Below are positions 1 through 8,028 of a stretch of DNA of 64,000 nt, one piece after another. The notes beneath the pieces were generated by a model. The model was not told where the DNA came from. It ran no database searches and was given only the letters and a program-made list of their open reading frames with translations. A program made the translations under genes and the position numbers. Position 1 is the stretch's first letter. Every line of letters begins with the position of its first letter. The stretch is from G963668655 sp963668655 (lineage in GTDB: Bacteria > Myxococcota_A > SURF-8), in the NCBI GenBank assembly GCA_963668655.2, contig CAXXPQ010000003.1:310001-374000 (forward strand). Reading direction: 5' to 3'.

Positions 1-1
1 G

Positions 2-421
2 GGACTTCTGGGCGAAACCCGTCCCAAGGTGCTGCCGCCCATGGAAATCGTATATACGAACCCCTCCGTCAGCCGGCCGGTGTACACCTTCGGCCACAAG
101 CTCGATCAGACGGACGAACTGCGTTACGATGCCCCGGCCAAGCTGGATGACAAGCTGCGCAAGGATCTCGAACGTGTGGCCCGGTCCGCGTTCATGGCGC
201 TGGGCTGCTCCGACGTGGGCCGCATCGACCTGCGCCTGGACGCGGCGGGGAAGGTTCATTTCATCGAATGCAATCCGCTGCCGGGTCTGACGCCCGGCTG
301 GTCCGATCTCTGCATGATCGCGGAATCGGCCGGAATGGATTACCGCACGCTGATCGGCTCCATCATGGCTCCGGCGATCAAGCGATTGAAGGCGAAACGC
401 AAACAGCAACTCGTGAAATAA
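2..421 (+). CDS. D-alanine-D-alanine ligase-family ATP-grasp protein (3' part, cut by window edge)
   Basis: The open frame runs in from the window edge, so only the C-terminal ~139 residues are visible. They match the end of a D-Ala-D-Ala ligase-type ATP-grasp domain: a segment IDLRLDAAGKVHFIECNPLPG supplies the Asp, Glu and Asn that bind the two magnesium ions, followed by the Pro-Gly and a final helix as in Ddl. Ddl makes the dipeptide that ends peptidoglycan stem peptides. Many ATP-grasp relatives share this end, and the N-terminal substrate part is missing, so the exact substrate is not established. An internal ATG at 41 could be mistaken for a start but lies inside the conserved domain. 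The next gene begins 9 bases after the stop. Confidence 0.8.
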   Translation, partial: GLLGETRPKVLPPMEIVYTNPSVSRPVYTFGHKLDQTDELRYDAPAKLDDKLRKDLERVARSAFMALGCSDVGRIDLRLDAAGKVHFIECNPLPGLTPGWSDLCMIAESAGMDYRTLIGSIMAPAIKRLKAKRKQQLVK

Positions 422-430
422 GGAAACGAC

Positions 431-1552
431 GTGATCGAGAATGAAAAACGCATGCGGCTGCGAGAGCTGGGCATTTCCATCGGAAAATACGAAACCGGCG
501 AGAAAAACGCGATTACCGACGTCAAGGGCGTATTGGTCGGCCACTCGACGATTATCGAAGGTTCCGGCAAGTTGCGTCGGGGCAAAGGCCCGGTGCGTAC
601 GGGCGTCACGGCGATTCATCCGTCTCACGGCGACGTGTTCAACGAACGCGTGGTGGGAGGCGGTTTCGTCCTCAACGGCGCGGGCGAGGTGACCGGATTG
701 ACCCAGGTGATGGAATGGGGACTGATCGAGACGCCCATTCTCCTGACCAACACCCTGTCCGTGGGATCATGCAGCCAGGGGCTGGTGAAATACATGGTCG
801 AGCGCTACCCGGGAATCGGCGTGGAACAGGATGTCCTGCTGCCGCTGGTCGGCGAATGCGACGATTCCTGGCTGAACGACATCGCGGGGCGGCACGTCAA
901 GGCGGAAAACGTCTATGAAGCACTGAAAACCGCGAACACCGGTCCCGTGCAGGAAGGCAACGTGGGCGGCGGCACCGGCATGATGACCTGCGATTTCTCG
1001 GGTGGCATCGGCACGGCCTCCAGAAAACTTCCGGCCCGGCACGGAGGCTATACCCTGGGCGTTCTGGTGATGAGCAATTTCGGGACGCGGGCCGAATTGC
1101 GGCTGGACGGCGCGCCGGTGGGGGAATGGCTTGCGCCGAAATACGGCGACGGCGACCGCCGATTGCAGAACTATGGAAGCATCATCGCCGTTCTGGCCAC
1201 GAATGCGCCATTGCTTTCATTGCAGATCAACCGCCTGTGCAAGCGCGTCGCCCTCGGAATCGGACGGGTGGGCAGCCACGCCGCGCACGGTTCGGGAGAA
1301 ATCATCATCGGATTCTCCACGGCGAACACCATGCCAAGAAAGACGCGAAAGAGAACCTACCAGCTCATGACCCTGAACGACCAGTACATCAATCCGCTGT
1401 ACCAGGCCGTGATCGAGGCCACGGAAGAGGCGATTCTGAACGCCCTGTGCATGGCCAGGGACATGACCGGCGTCAACAACCACATCGCCCCGGCCCTGCC
1501 GCTTTCCGAGGTTTCGAAGATGATGCGGCATTACCGGAAAGTGACGTTCTGA
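431..1552 (+). CDS. P1-family (DmpA-type) self-processing aminopeptidase / D-esterase
   Basis: A 373-residue protein of the DmpA/S58 (peptidase P1) family, N-terminal nucleophile hydrolases that cut themselves into alpha and beta chains and release N-terminal residues from peptides or amides. The cleavage site is readable: Asn247-Tyr248-Gly249-Ser250 followed by IIAVLATNAPL, so Ser250 would become the N-terminal nucleophile of the beta chain, the same numbering as in Ochrobactrum DmpA. The Gly-rich EGNVGGGTGM stretch and the late SHAAHGSGEI motif are also typical. The start is GTG with AAGGAAA just upstream. Probably co-transcribed with the ATP-grasp gene before it; a hairpin follows the stop. 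Confidence 0.93.
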   Translation: MIENEKRMRLRELGISIGKYETGEKNAITDVKGVLVGHSTIIEGSGKLRRGKGPVRTGVTAIHPSHGDVFNERVVGGGFVLNGAGEVTGLTQVMEWGLIETPILLTNTLSVGSCSQGLVKYMVERYPGIGVEQDVLLPLVGECDDSWLNDIAGRHVKAENVYEALKTANTGPVQEGNVGGGTGMMTCDFSGGIGTASRKLPARHGGYTLGVLVMSNFGTRAELRLDGAPVGEWLAPKYGDGDRRLQNYGSIIAVLATNAPLLSLQINRLCKRVALGIGRVGSHAAHGSGEIIIGFSTANTMPRKTRKRTYQLMTLNDQYINPLYQAVIEATEEAILNALCMARDMTGVNNHIAPALPLSEVSKMMRHYRKVTF

Positions 1553-1571
1553 AAGCAACTTCCCTGAAAGA

Positions 1572-1605
1572 CGCCGGTCCGGGCATGTCCACGTCCGGGC
1601 CGGCG
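1572..1605 (+). terminator. Hairpin terminator after the P1 peptidase gene
   Basis: CGCCGGTCCGG and CCGGGCCGGCG form an 11-base stem with one G-T wobble and a loop of 12 bases, 20 bases after the stop codon. The tail is CTTTCGTTTCG, only moderately T-rich, so efficiency is uncertain. Confidence 0.55.
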
Positions 1606-1698
1606 CTTTCGTTTCGAAGTCGGGGTTTTCGCGCCGGAAAAGAATCGAGCCGCTGAAGGACTTGTTGTAAAATTCATGTAAAACAAGCACGCGGGGGC

Positions 1699-1727
1699 TT
1701 GCGGTAAATAAAAGATGACGCTATGGT
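1699..1727 (+). promoter_or_regulatory. Candidate sigma70-type promoter for the hemolysin III gene
   Basis: TTGCGG (1699-1704), a 17-base spacer and TATGGT (1722-1727). Transcription would start near 1735, which rules against translation starting at the ATG at 1715 and favours the ATG at 1766. Confidence 0.4.
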
Positions 1728-1765
1728 CCGTGTGGATTTCAGGGAAAGAAAGGATCATCGCTGTC

Positions 1766-2419
1766 ATGAAAAAGGAATCGGAACGCCCGCGTACGCTCGC
1801 GGAGGAAATCGCCAACAGCATCACCCACGGCATCGGCCTGCTGCTGAGCATCGCCGGACTGGTGACACTGGTCGTTCTGGCGGAAGATCCCCGGCGGACG
1901 GTGAGTTTCGTAATCTACGGAAGCACGCTGGTTGCCTTATACTTGGCTTCCACGCTGTACCATGGGATCCAGTCCCCGAAAGCCAAGAACTTCTTTCACC
2001 TTATGGACCACTCCGCCATTTATCTTTTGATTGCAGGGAGTTACACACCGTTTACGCTGATAACGCTTGGCGACGGCTGGGGGTGGGCGCTGTTTGGAGT
2101 GATCTGGGGTTGCGCGCTATGTGGCATTCTGATGAAACTCGTATTCAGTAGACGCTTCCGCAAAGCCTCCACCGCCTTTTACGTTCTCATGGGCTGGATG
2201 TCAGTCGTCGCCATCAAGCCGCTTTTCGATTCGCTTCCCGCAACGGGATTCGCCTGGCTGGTGGCGGGAGGAGCGTTTTACACCCTGGGCGTGCTTTTCT
2301 ATGTATGGAAAAGCCGTCCTTTCGCCCATACGGTCTGGCATGTCTTCGTGCTCTGCGGAAGTCTTTGTCATTTTCTCGCGATTTTCGGCTACGTTCTTCC
2401 CATAAACGGGACCGCCTGA
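1766..2419 (+). CDS. Hemolysin III / PAQR family membrane protein
   Basis: A 217-residue polytopic inner-membrane protein of the hemolysin III (TrhA/YqfA, PAQR-like) family. Visible hallmarks are the opening LAEEIANSITHGIG, STLYHG, then FHLMDHSAIYLLIAGSYTPF, with about seven hydrophobic helices and a late His (HTVWHVFVLCGSLCHF). The conserved Ser, Asp and His residues are those of the putative metal site shared with PAQR receptors. Bacterial members affect membrane lipid homeostasis in some species; the 'hemolysin' name is historical. I chose the ATG at 1766 because family members begin a few residues before LAEEIANS and the candidate promoter lies between 1715 and 1766. It converges with the polyferredoxin gene, 20 bases between the stops. 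Confidence 0.9.
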   Translation: MKKESERPRTLAEEIANSITHGIGLLLSIAGLVTLVVLAEDPRRTVSFVIYGSTLVALYLASTLYHGIQSPKAKNFFHLMDHSAIYLLIAGSYTPFTLITLGDGWGWALFGVIWGCALCGILMKLVFSRRFRKASTAFYVLMGWMSVVAIKPLFDSLPATGFAWLVAGGAFYTLGVLFYVWKSRPFAHTVWHVFVLCGSLCHFLAIFGYVLPINGTA

Positions 2420-2439
2420 ACCCTCGCCCCCCTCTTCTC

Positions 2440-3786
2440 TCATTGCGCTTCATCGATTATCCGGATTCGGACGGCCGCAGGCCCCGGAACCGGACAGGCC
2501 GCCTCGCAGAGCCCGCAGCCGGTGCAAAGCGACGCATCGACCGTCGGAACCAGGTGCCGATCTCCCCAGGGAAGCGACAATCCGGACTCCCGCAAGGAAA
2601 TCGCCTCCAGCGGACAGGCGGCGAAACAGGCCAGGCAGGCTTTCTTCTCCCCATGGGCCAGGCAGCGGGACGGATCCAGCACGGCCTCGCCGATCTTCGC
2701 TTTCTGCTTTTCGGAAAGCGTCAACCTTCGAATGGCTCCCGAAGGGCATACATCCCCACAAGCCTTGCAATCGTATCGGCAACCTCCCCGGCGGGGATCG
2801 AGAACCGGCGTCATCAGCCAGGAATCCGGTTTCAGGCTTTCCACCAGGGTATGCGTGGGACAGACCCGCACGCAGGCTCCGCAACGCAGGCACAGAGTTT
2901 TCAGATCGGGCTCGGCCACCGTTTCCGGCGGGCGCAATACGGGTTCATGCGCGTTCAGAATCCGTTCCCGAGGCAACAAGGTCAGCGCGGCGACCCCCGC
3001 CCCGCCGCTGAGCAAATATCGGCGTTTTGAACCGTCGAAAGCCCCAATGGACGGTTTGGAGAATCGCTCGAAACGCAGGGCATCCGCCGGACAGATCTCC
3101 TCGCACGATTTACACTGAATACACTCCATCTCGTTGAAATCACCGGGATTCGGGCCAATCGCTCCCGACGGGCAACGGGCAATGCAGAGACCGCAATCCG
3201 TGCAACTCGCAAAAAGCCGCCGTTTGACGAAGGAAAAGCGGGCAACCGCCGCCAGTATCGCCCCCAATGGGCAGAGCACCCGGCAGAAGGCTCGTGGACC
3301 CATGACGCCATGTAGAACAAGAAAAAGAAGTAATATCATTAGGATAACGGTTCCGCTTCCGGGCATGGCCCAGGGATTTGCCAGCAACCGAGACGCCCAG
3401 TTCATGGGATCGAAGAGCCAGCCCAGGGAAAGTCCGCCGAAAGAAAGCAGGAGCGCTAGGATCGTCAATTGATACTTGACGGATCGCCCCCTCCGGCGTT
3501 GCGTCTTTTTCCCGATGGCCGTATCCAGGATGTCCGAAAGCGTCCCCATGGGACAGGCCCACCCGCAGAAAACCCGGCCGAAAAGCAGCGTAACAGCCAA
3601 GAGCACAAGCCCCAGGACCATCGAAACGCCCAGAACAAAGGAAAATGGAGACAGACCGGATCCGGCAAGAAGGAAAACGTCGCCCCGAAAGAAAATCTCT
3701 CCGGGAAAGAAAATCTCGGCCTTCCATATAAAGGCGCAGAAAAGCAAAAGAAAAGCCGCCTGTGTCATGCGCCGGGAAGCCGTCAT
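2440..3786 (-). CDS. Membrane polyferredoxin: NapH-like module fused to NapG/MauM-like ferredoxin module
   Basis: A 448-residue protein. The first ~170 residues hold several membrane helices with two cysteine motifs of the NapH/NosR type (VFCGWACPMG and FCRVLCPLGA). Then come paired 4Fe-4S motifs (CTDCGLCIARCP, CIQCKSCEEICP). Near residue 250 the sequence restarts with KRRYLLSGGAG, resembling a Tat signal of a NapG/MauM ferredoxin, followed by four or more further clusters (CLRCGACVRVCP, CKACGDVCP, CLACFAACP, CTGCGLCEAACP). It probably passes electrons from membrane quinol or a soluble donor to a partner. Its start overlaps the stop of the upstream ferredoxin gene (ATGA at 3783-3786), so they are translationally coupled. 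Natural partner is inferred, not shown. Confidence 0.85.
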   Translation of the reverse strand: MTASRRMTQAAFLLLFCAFIWKAEIFFPGEIFFRGDVFLLAGSGLSPFSFVLGVSMVLGLVLLAVTLLFGRVFCGWACPMGTLSDILDTAIGKKTQRRRGRSVKYQLTILALLLSFGGLSLGWLFDPMNWASRLLANPWAMPGSGTVILMILLLFLVLHGVMGPRAFCRVLCPLGAILAAVARFSFVKRRLFASCTDCGLCIARCPSGAIGPNPGDFNEMECIQCKSCEEICPADALRFERFSKPSIGAFDGSKRRYLLSGGAGVAALTLLPRERILNAHEPVLRPPETVAEPDLKTLCLRCGACVRVCPTHTLVESLKPDSWLMTPVLDPRRGGCRYDCKACGDVCPSGAIRRLTLSEKQKAKIGEAVLDPSRCLAHGEKKACLACFAACPLEAISLRESGLSLPWGDRHLVPTVDASLCTGCGLCEAACPVPGPAAVRIRIIDEAQ

Positions 3787-4118
3787 GACACGCCGCCTTC
3801 ATTCACGCGGATCCCCTCCACGGGACAAACCGTCTGGCAGTAACCGCAACCCACGCAGGCGGCCTGATCCGCGAGCAGACCTTCCGGAAGGATGGAAAGC
3901 GCTCCCTTCGGACAGACGGAAACGCAGGAGCCGCAGACGGCACACGTTTCCAGAACGGAGACCTTGTGCGGATTTCTCTCGATACGCCTGTTCTTCCAGT
4001 GAAAAACCACGTTACGGCCCGCAAGCGCCCCTATCCCCGCAGCGGCCAAACCGCGAAGCATCCATCGACGGGATGAACTTTGGGGCAGAGATCCCGTTTT
4101 ATTTTCTGAAGGCTTCAT
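3783..4118 (-). CDS. Tat-signal 4Fe-4S ferredoxin
   Basis: A small protein (111 residues from this start) with SSSRRWMLRGLAAAGIGALAG at the N-terminus, a twin-arginine-like signal, then two 4Fe-4S motifs, CAVCGSCVSVCP and CVGCGYCQTVCP, as in NapG/MauM-type ferredoxins. The signal suggests export in folded form to the periplasm or outer face of the membrane. I chose the ATG at 4118; an ATG at 4151 in the same frame is possible but its GGAGG is immediately adjacent. Either way it overlaps the end of the flavoprotein gene and is coupled to the polyferredoxin gene by ATGA, so the three act as one unit. Confidence 0.8.
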   Translation of the reverse strand: MKPSENKTGSLPQSSSRRWMLRGLAAAGIGALAGRNVVFHWKNRRIERNPHKVSVLETCAVCGSCVSVCPKGALSILPEGLLADQAACVGCGYCQTVCPVEGIRVNEGGVS

Positions 4119-5109
4119 CGACTTCGAACGTCTCCCGCCGCCCGGCGACATCCTCCAGCCGGACCGTCATCTGTGTCAACCATTCCGGATACTTGCTCAA
4201 GCTTTGCGCCTCGGCGGCGCGCCCGTTGAGCTTTAAAACCATTTCCGCCGCCGTCTTCCCGGAAAAAGCGGCCTGGCGCAACCCTTCGCCCAGCACGGCA
4301 TCCACGAATCTCGCCGCCGTCCCCGCCACCAGCAGGCCGTCCGCATAGGGTGTCTTCATGGGAAAGGTGGAGGGAATTCCGCCGACGATTTCCGCCTGGA
4401 TCGTCCCGCCCCGGATGGCGTCGGTTTCCCGCAGAAAGCGATCCAGCAGGGGGCGCAGCCGATGCCCGCGAAGCGCCGGAATGCCCACGCCCACGTTGGC
4501 TTCTCTCTCTCCCGAGGGAATCACCCAGAAATAAGACGGCTTGACAATCGGATCGAAATCGAAGCGAAAACGGTCGTTTCGAAGCAGATCGGCATTGCGG
4601 ATCCGATAGGCCAGACACATCACGAGTTCTTCCAGCGGCAGGCGTTTCGCGATTCCGGCCAGCATGGCCGTAAAGGAGCTGACGCCATCCGCCGCGATCA
4701 CCACCCGGGCGCGGCAGGTCCGTTTCTCCCGTTCGTGGACGAGCGTCGCCGTGCGTCCCTCGCCGTCGAAATCGGAAAGTTCCGTCAGCGAGCAGCCGGA
4801 AAGCACGCGCACGCCCCGGGAGGCGACGATCCCGGCGATATCGTTTTCCATGCGGGGACGATGGATGACGATGGTGTCCACGAAATTGGCGAGTTTCCAA
4901 CGCCGCCAGGAGGGACGCGGCTCGTAGCCCATCAAACCGAAATAGGTCTCCCGCGTCATCTCCCCGCAACGCAGGGGATATCCGATCCTCCGGGCGGCAT
5001 CGACCAGCAGCACGTCCGCGCCCGATCCCGCAAGGCGCGTGGCCGCCGCGAGACCGGCCGGTCCGGCCCCCACGATCAGCACGTCCACCTGGCTGGGAAT
5101 TTTCTGCAC
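4099..5109 (-). CDS. Geranylgeranyl-reductase-family FAD-dependent oxidoreductase
   Basis: A 336-residue flavoprotein. The N-terminal VDVLIVGAGPAGLAAATRLA is a Rossmann dinucleotide-binding motif, followed by the LLVDAARRIGYPLRCGE region typical of the geranylgeranyl reductase family (GGR/ChlP and archaeal lipid reductases), and a late GLLVAGTAARFVDAVLGEGLRQA, the second FAD contact. Family members saturate isoprenoid double bonds in quinones, lipids or chlorophyll side chains, often with ferredoxin as donor. Here ferredoxin genes directly follow, so a ferredoxin-fed reduction of an isoprenoid such as a menaquinone tail is a reasonable inference. Start is GTG with AAAGGA six bases before. Confidence 0.82.
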   Translation of the reverse strand: MQKIPSQVDVLIVGAGPAGLAAATRLAGSGADVLLVDAARRIGYPLRCGEMTRETYFGLMGYEPRPSWRRWKLANFVDTIVIHRPRMENDIAGIVASRGVRVLSGCSLTELSDFDGEGRTATLVHEREKRTCRARVVIAADGVSSFTAMLAGIAKRLPLEELVMCLAYRIRNADLLRNDRFRFDFDPIVKPSYFWVIPSGEREANVGVGIPALRGHRLRPLLDRFLRETDAIRGGTIQAEIVGGIPSTFPMKTPYADGLLVAGTAARFVDAVLGEGLRQAAFSGKTAAEMVLKLNGRAAEAQSLSKYPEWLTQMTVRLEDVAGRRETFEVDEAFRK

Positions 5110-5178
5110 GGCTTATCCTTTGCCCGAGCCTTCCGCGTCCGGTTGTCGGGTTTTCGGCGCGCGGACGCCCGCCGACTG

Positions 5179-6414
5179 CTACCGGCCTTCCTTTTTCCTT
5201 TTCAGTTCCAGAGCGGTCTTCAAGCCCTTCTCCCGGACGGTGCGCATGGCCAAGCGGAAAGGCGTGACGGTATAGAAGCGCTTCCCGTACTTCTTCAGTT
5301 TCGCCTCGTCGATGTGCAGGCCGAGCCCCGGTTCCTGGGGCACGTCGATGCTGCCGTCCGGATTGATCTCCACCGGCGGAATGATGCCGTCTCGATATTC
5401 CGGAACCCAGCCCGGCGGGTCGTAGGGGTATTCCAGATAACCGCCGCCTTCCCAGGCCGCGAAGGCGTGCAGGTTGACCATCAGCCCGATGCCGTTGGAC
5501 CAGGTATGTGGAGAGAACTTCAGGCCGCGCTTTTTGCATTCGTCCATCACCATCTTCGAAACCGTCAGGCCGCCGCAGAAAGTGGCGTCCGGCTGGTACT
5601 TGTCCAGACTTTCGTGTTCGAAAAGCGGCAGGACTTCGTGAAAACCGCCATGCAGTTCGCCCCCGGCCACGGGCGTCTTGATGCGCTTGCGCAGTTCGGC
5701 CATGCCGTCCCAGTCGTACATGTCCAGAGGCTCCTCCAGCCAAGCGATGTTCAGATCGTCGCAGCCCTTGCCGAACTCCGTGGCGTATTCCAGATCCCAG
5801 TCGGGATTCGGGTCGATCAACGAAACGGGCCAGCCCTGGTTGGCGTCCACCCCGATAACATAGTCGTCGCCCAGTTCCTTGCGAACATCCTTCAGGATCT
5901 GGATATCGTTTTTCCGATCGGGATTCTTGACTCGGATCTTGATGGCCTGTACACCCTTCTGGCGAATATCGTCCAGATAGGGCCGCCGTCCCTGAATATC
6001 CCGAATTTCGCCGGAAGACGCATACACGGGAGCCTTCATGACGGTGCGTTCCGTGTCCTGGAGTAGCTTATAGACGGGTTTGCCCTCGATCTTGCCCTTC
6101 AGGTCGTAGAAGGCCGATTCCAGCCACCAGTTCCGCCATCCCAGGTAGGAAGCCTCGCGGATGCGCTTTCGCACCGTGGGGATGTCGGTCGCTTCGATAC
6201 CCAAAAGAAAGCCTCCCAGCAGTTCGCCAAGCCCTTCCCTTTCGGTGGTGAAGGCGTTTCCTGCGCCATAACCGATCAACCCGTCATCCGTGGTCAATTT
6301 CATCAGGGTATAGCGGACATGGGTTTGGGGATAGCCGGGAATCCAGGACGGAAAGAACGGGGTCTTCATCGGAACGTTGACATGGTACAGATCGATTCGT
6401 TCGACTCGGCTCAT
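5179..6414 (-). CDS. Mandelate racemase / muconate lactonizing enzyme (enolase superfamily)
   Basis: A 411-residue enolase-superfamily enzyme. After the capping domain the barrel shows the expected ordered set: AIKIRVKN with the Lys pair on strand 2, GVDANQGW with the first metal Asp, AWLEEPLD with the second metal Glu, GGELHGG with the third metal Glu, and FSPHTWSNGIG with a His as acid/base. Such enzymes abstract a proton alpha to a carboxylate and then racemise, eliminate or cycloisomerise; acid-sugar dehydration is common for sequences with a late His. The substrate cannot be read from sequence. It has strong AAGGAG and its own promoter, and is followed 69 bases later by the flavoprotein gene. 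Confidence 0.87.
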   Translation of the reverse strand: MSRVERIDLYHVNVPMKTPFFPSWIPGYPQTHVRYTLMKLTTDDGLIGYGAGNAFTTEREGLGELLGGFLLGIEATDIPTVRKRIREASYLGWRNWWLESAFYDLKGKIEGKPVYKLLQDTERTVMKAPVYASSGEIRDIQGRRPYLDDIRQKGVQAIKIRVKNPDRKNDIQILKDVRKELGDDYVIGVDANQGWPVSLIDPNPDWDLEYATEFGKGCDDLNIAWLEEPLDMYDWDGMAELRKRIKTPVAGGELHGGFHEVLPLFEHESLDKYQPDATFCGGLTVSKMVMDECKKRGLKFSPHTWSNGIGLMVNLHAFAAWEGGGYLEYPYDPPGWVPEYRDGIIPPVEINPDGSIDVPQEPGLGLHIDEAKLKKYGKRFYTVTPFRLAMRTVREKGLKTALELKRKKEGR

Positions 6415-6448
6415 GACGATCTCCTTCGTTTTCGTGGTTGGCAGAGGG

Positions 6449-6477
6449 AGTATAATTCAAAGGAGAAGGGAACGCAA
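6449..6477 (-). promoter_or_regulatory. Sigma70-type promoter for the enolase-superfamily/redox operon
   Basis: On the minus strand TTGCGT (6477-6472), 17-base spacer, TATACT (6454-6449). It lies 35 bases upstream of the ATG at 6414, with AAGGAGATC between. Confidence 0.5.
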
Positions 6478-6644
6478 ACGGGGGTTCGCCTAAAAAAAAT
6501 CCTATCGACAGAACGTCATTGCCTGAAACGCGGGATGCAGCCGGTGCGGCCATTGCCATTCCTTACGGCAGGATCGATCACTGCCATGTCATTTATAAAA
6601 ACTTTCATAGAATTACACTCCGTGCAGCCAGTGATGGAATTTCA

Positions 6645-6673
6645 TTGACTACCGAAGTTATGCGTGTTAACGA
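6645..6673 (+). promoter_or_regulatory. Candidate sigma70-type promoter for the AAA+ regulator gene
   Basis: TTGACT (6645-6650), 17-base spacer, TAACGA (6668-6673), 40 bases before the start at 6713. The 298-base divergent region otherwise shows no gene. Confidence 0.4.
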
Positions 6674-6712
6674 TATGAACACAATAAAAAAATCGATGAA
6701 CAGGTAAACAAC

Positions 6713-8014
6713 GTGAAAAATGTGAACTGGAGCGAACGCCTCGGCAAGAACAGTCCGTTGTATCACCAAATGCGCTCACCGCTGCGCCTGCACCTGCTGC
6801 GAACTTTCCAGGAAGACCCGGCGCGGGTCTTCGACGCGGCCAACCTGTCACGGACTTCCGGAATCCTCGTTCGCGACGTACTGGCCTGTCTGGCGCCCAT
6901 GGTGGAGGATCAGATCATCGAGGAAGTCCCCATCCCCAACGGACTGGGATACCGCTTGCGAAACGCCGGAGAGGGAGGACTTCTGCCGGCCATTGAAATG
7001 GTGTTGAAGGACAACAGCCGCGCCATCGAGCAATACGCCACGGTGCGGGAGAAATTCTTTTCCAACATGATCGGCGTGGACGAGAAAATGAAGATCGTCT
7101 TCGAGATGATCCGCACCATCGCCAGAACCGACGCCACCGTGCTGATTATCGGCGAGACCGGAACCGGGAAGGAACTGGTCGCCTCCGCCATCCACGAATT
7201 CTCCCATCGGGCCTCCCAGCCTTTCCATACCGTCAATTGCGGCACACTGCCGGAAGATCAATTCGAAAGCGAGATGTTCGGGACGGAAGACGAATCTCCC
7301 TCCGCCGAACGCCCCAGGAGGGCCGGCCGTTTCGAGCAAGCCGGAAAAGGCAGCCTGTTCCTGGATGAAATCGGCGAACTGAGCTTGGCGAACCAGATAA
7401 AACTGCTTCGGGTTCTGGAAGCTCGCGGTTTCTCCCGGCTGGGAGGAACCGAACTGATCGCCACGGATTTCCGCCTGATCGCGGCCACCCACCACGCCAT
7501 GGATCAGAAAATCCGAAACGGCGAATTCCGCGATGATCTGTATTACCGGATCAACGTTTTCCCAATCCATCTCCCTTCACTACGCGAACGGAAGGACGAT
7601 ATCCCCATTCTGGCCATGGATTTTCTGCAACAGTACGGCAAAGAAAACCATGACGATCCGTGGGCGAAAACTTTTGCGGACGACGCCTTGAACCGAATGC
7701 AAACCTATTCCTGGCCCGGAAACGTCCGGGAACTTGAAAACTTCGTGAATCGGATCGCCTTGCTGACGCCCCCGGGCAGGATCGAAGTCCAGGAAGTGGA
7801 GAAACTGCTGGAACCGCAACGGAAACGCGCCACCAGAAGCGAAATGCAGGGATTGAATCTGCAGGAAGTTGAACGTTACCACATCCAGCGGGTCTTGCGA
7901 ATCGCCCAATGGAACATCAAGAAGGCATCCGAATTGCTCGGCATTTCCCGCGTGACGTTATATAAGAAAATAAAGCAGTTCGATCTGAGAAAACCCGAGG
8001 AAATCACGGGCTAG
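6713..8014 (+). CDS. AAA+ bacterial enhancer-binding-type regulator lacking the GAFTGA motif
   Basis: A 433-residue regulator. Residues 1-105 form an unfamiliar, winged-helix-like input region. The AAA+ core has Walker A GETGTGKE, Walker B LFLDEIGEL, the sensor-I region and the arginine finger region FRDDLYYRINVFPI, and the protein ends with a Fis-type helix-turn-helix (NIKKASELLGISRVTLYKKI). In NtrC-type proteins the residues between FG and GRFE contain GAFTGA, the loop that touches sigma54. Here that space has the same length but residues 194-199 read ESPSAE. It therefore may not activate sigma54 holoenzyme, and could act on sigma70 promoters or as a repressor as TyrR does. The stop codon lies inside a repeat shared with 27,877. 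Confidence 0.9.
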   Translation: MKNVNWSERLGKNSPLYHQMRSPLRLHLLRTFQEDPARVFDAANLSRTSGILVRDVLACLAPMVEDQIIEEVPIPNGLGYRLRNAGEGGLLPAIEMVLKDNSRAIEQYATVREKFFSNMIGVDEKMKIVFEMIRTIARTDATVLIIGETGTGKELVASAIHEFSHRASQPFHTVNCGTLPEDQFESEMFGTEDESPSAERPRRAGRFEQAGKGSLFLDEIGELSLANQIKLLRVLEARGFSRLGGTELIATDFRLIAATHHAMDQKIRNGEFRDDLYYRINVFPIHLPSLRERKDDIPILAMDFLQQYGKENHDDPWAKTFADDALNRMQTYSWPGNVRELENFVNRIALLTPPGRIEVQEVEKLLEPQRKRATRSEMQGLNLQEVERYHIQRVLRIAQWNIKKASELLGISRVTLYKKIKQFDLRKPEEITG

Positions 8015-8024
8015 AAGCCATCTC
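8011..8024 (+). repeat. Solo copy of the fold-back element end (14 bases)
   Basis: CTAGAAGCCATCTC is identical to both ends of the 27,877-28,045 element. It includes the TAG stop of the AAA+ regulator. No inverted partner is seen nearby. Confidence 0.5.
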
Positions 8025-8028
8025 TCCT

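Noticed and set aside
6415..6712. Sigma54-type -24/-12 promoter near the AAA+ regulator
   Set aside because: GG and GC pairs occur but none at the required 10-base separation.
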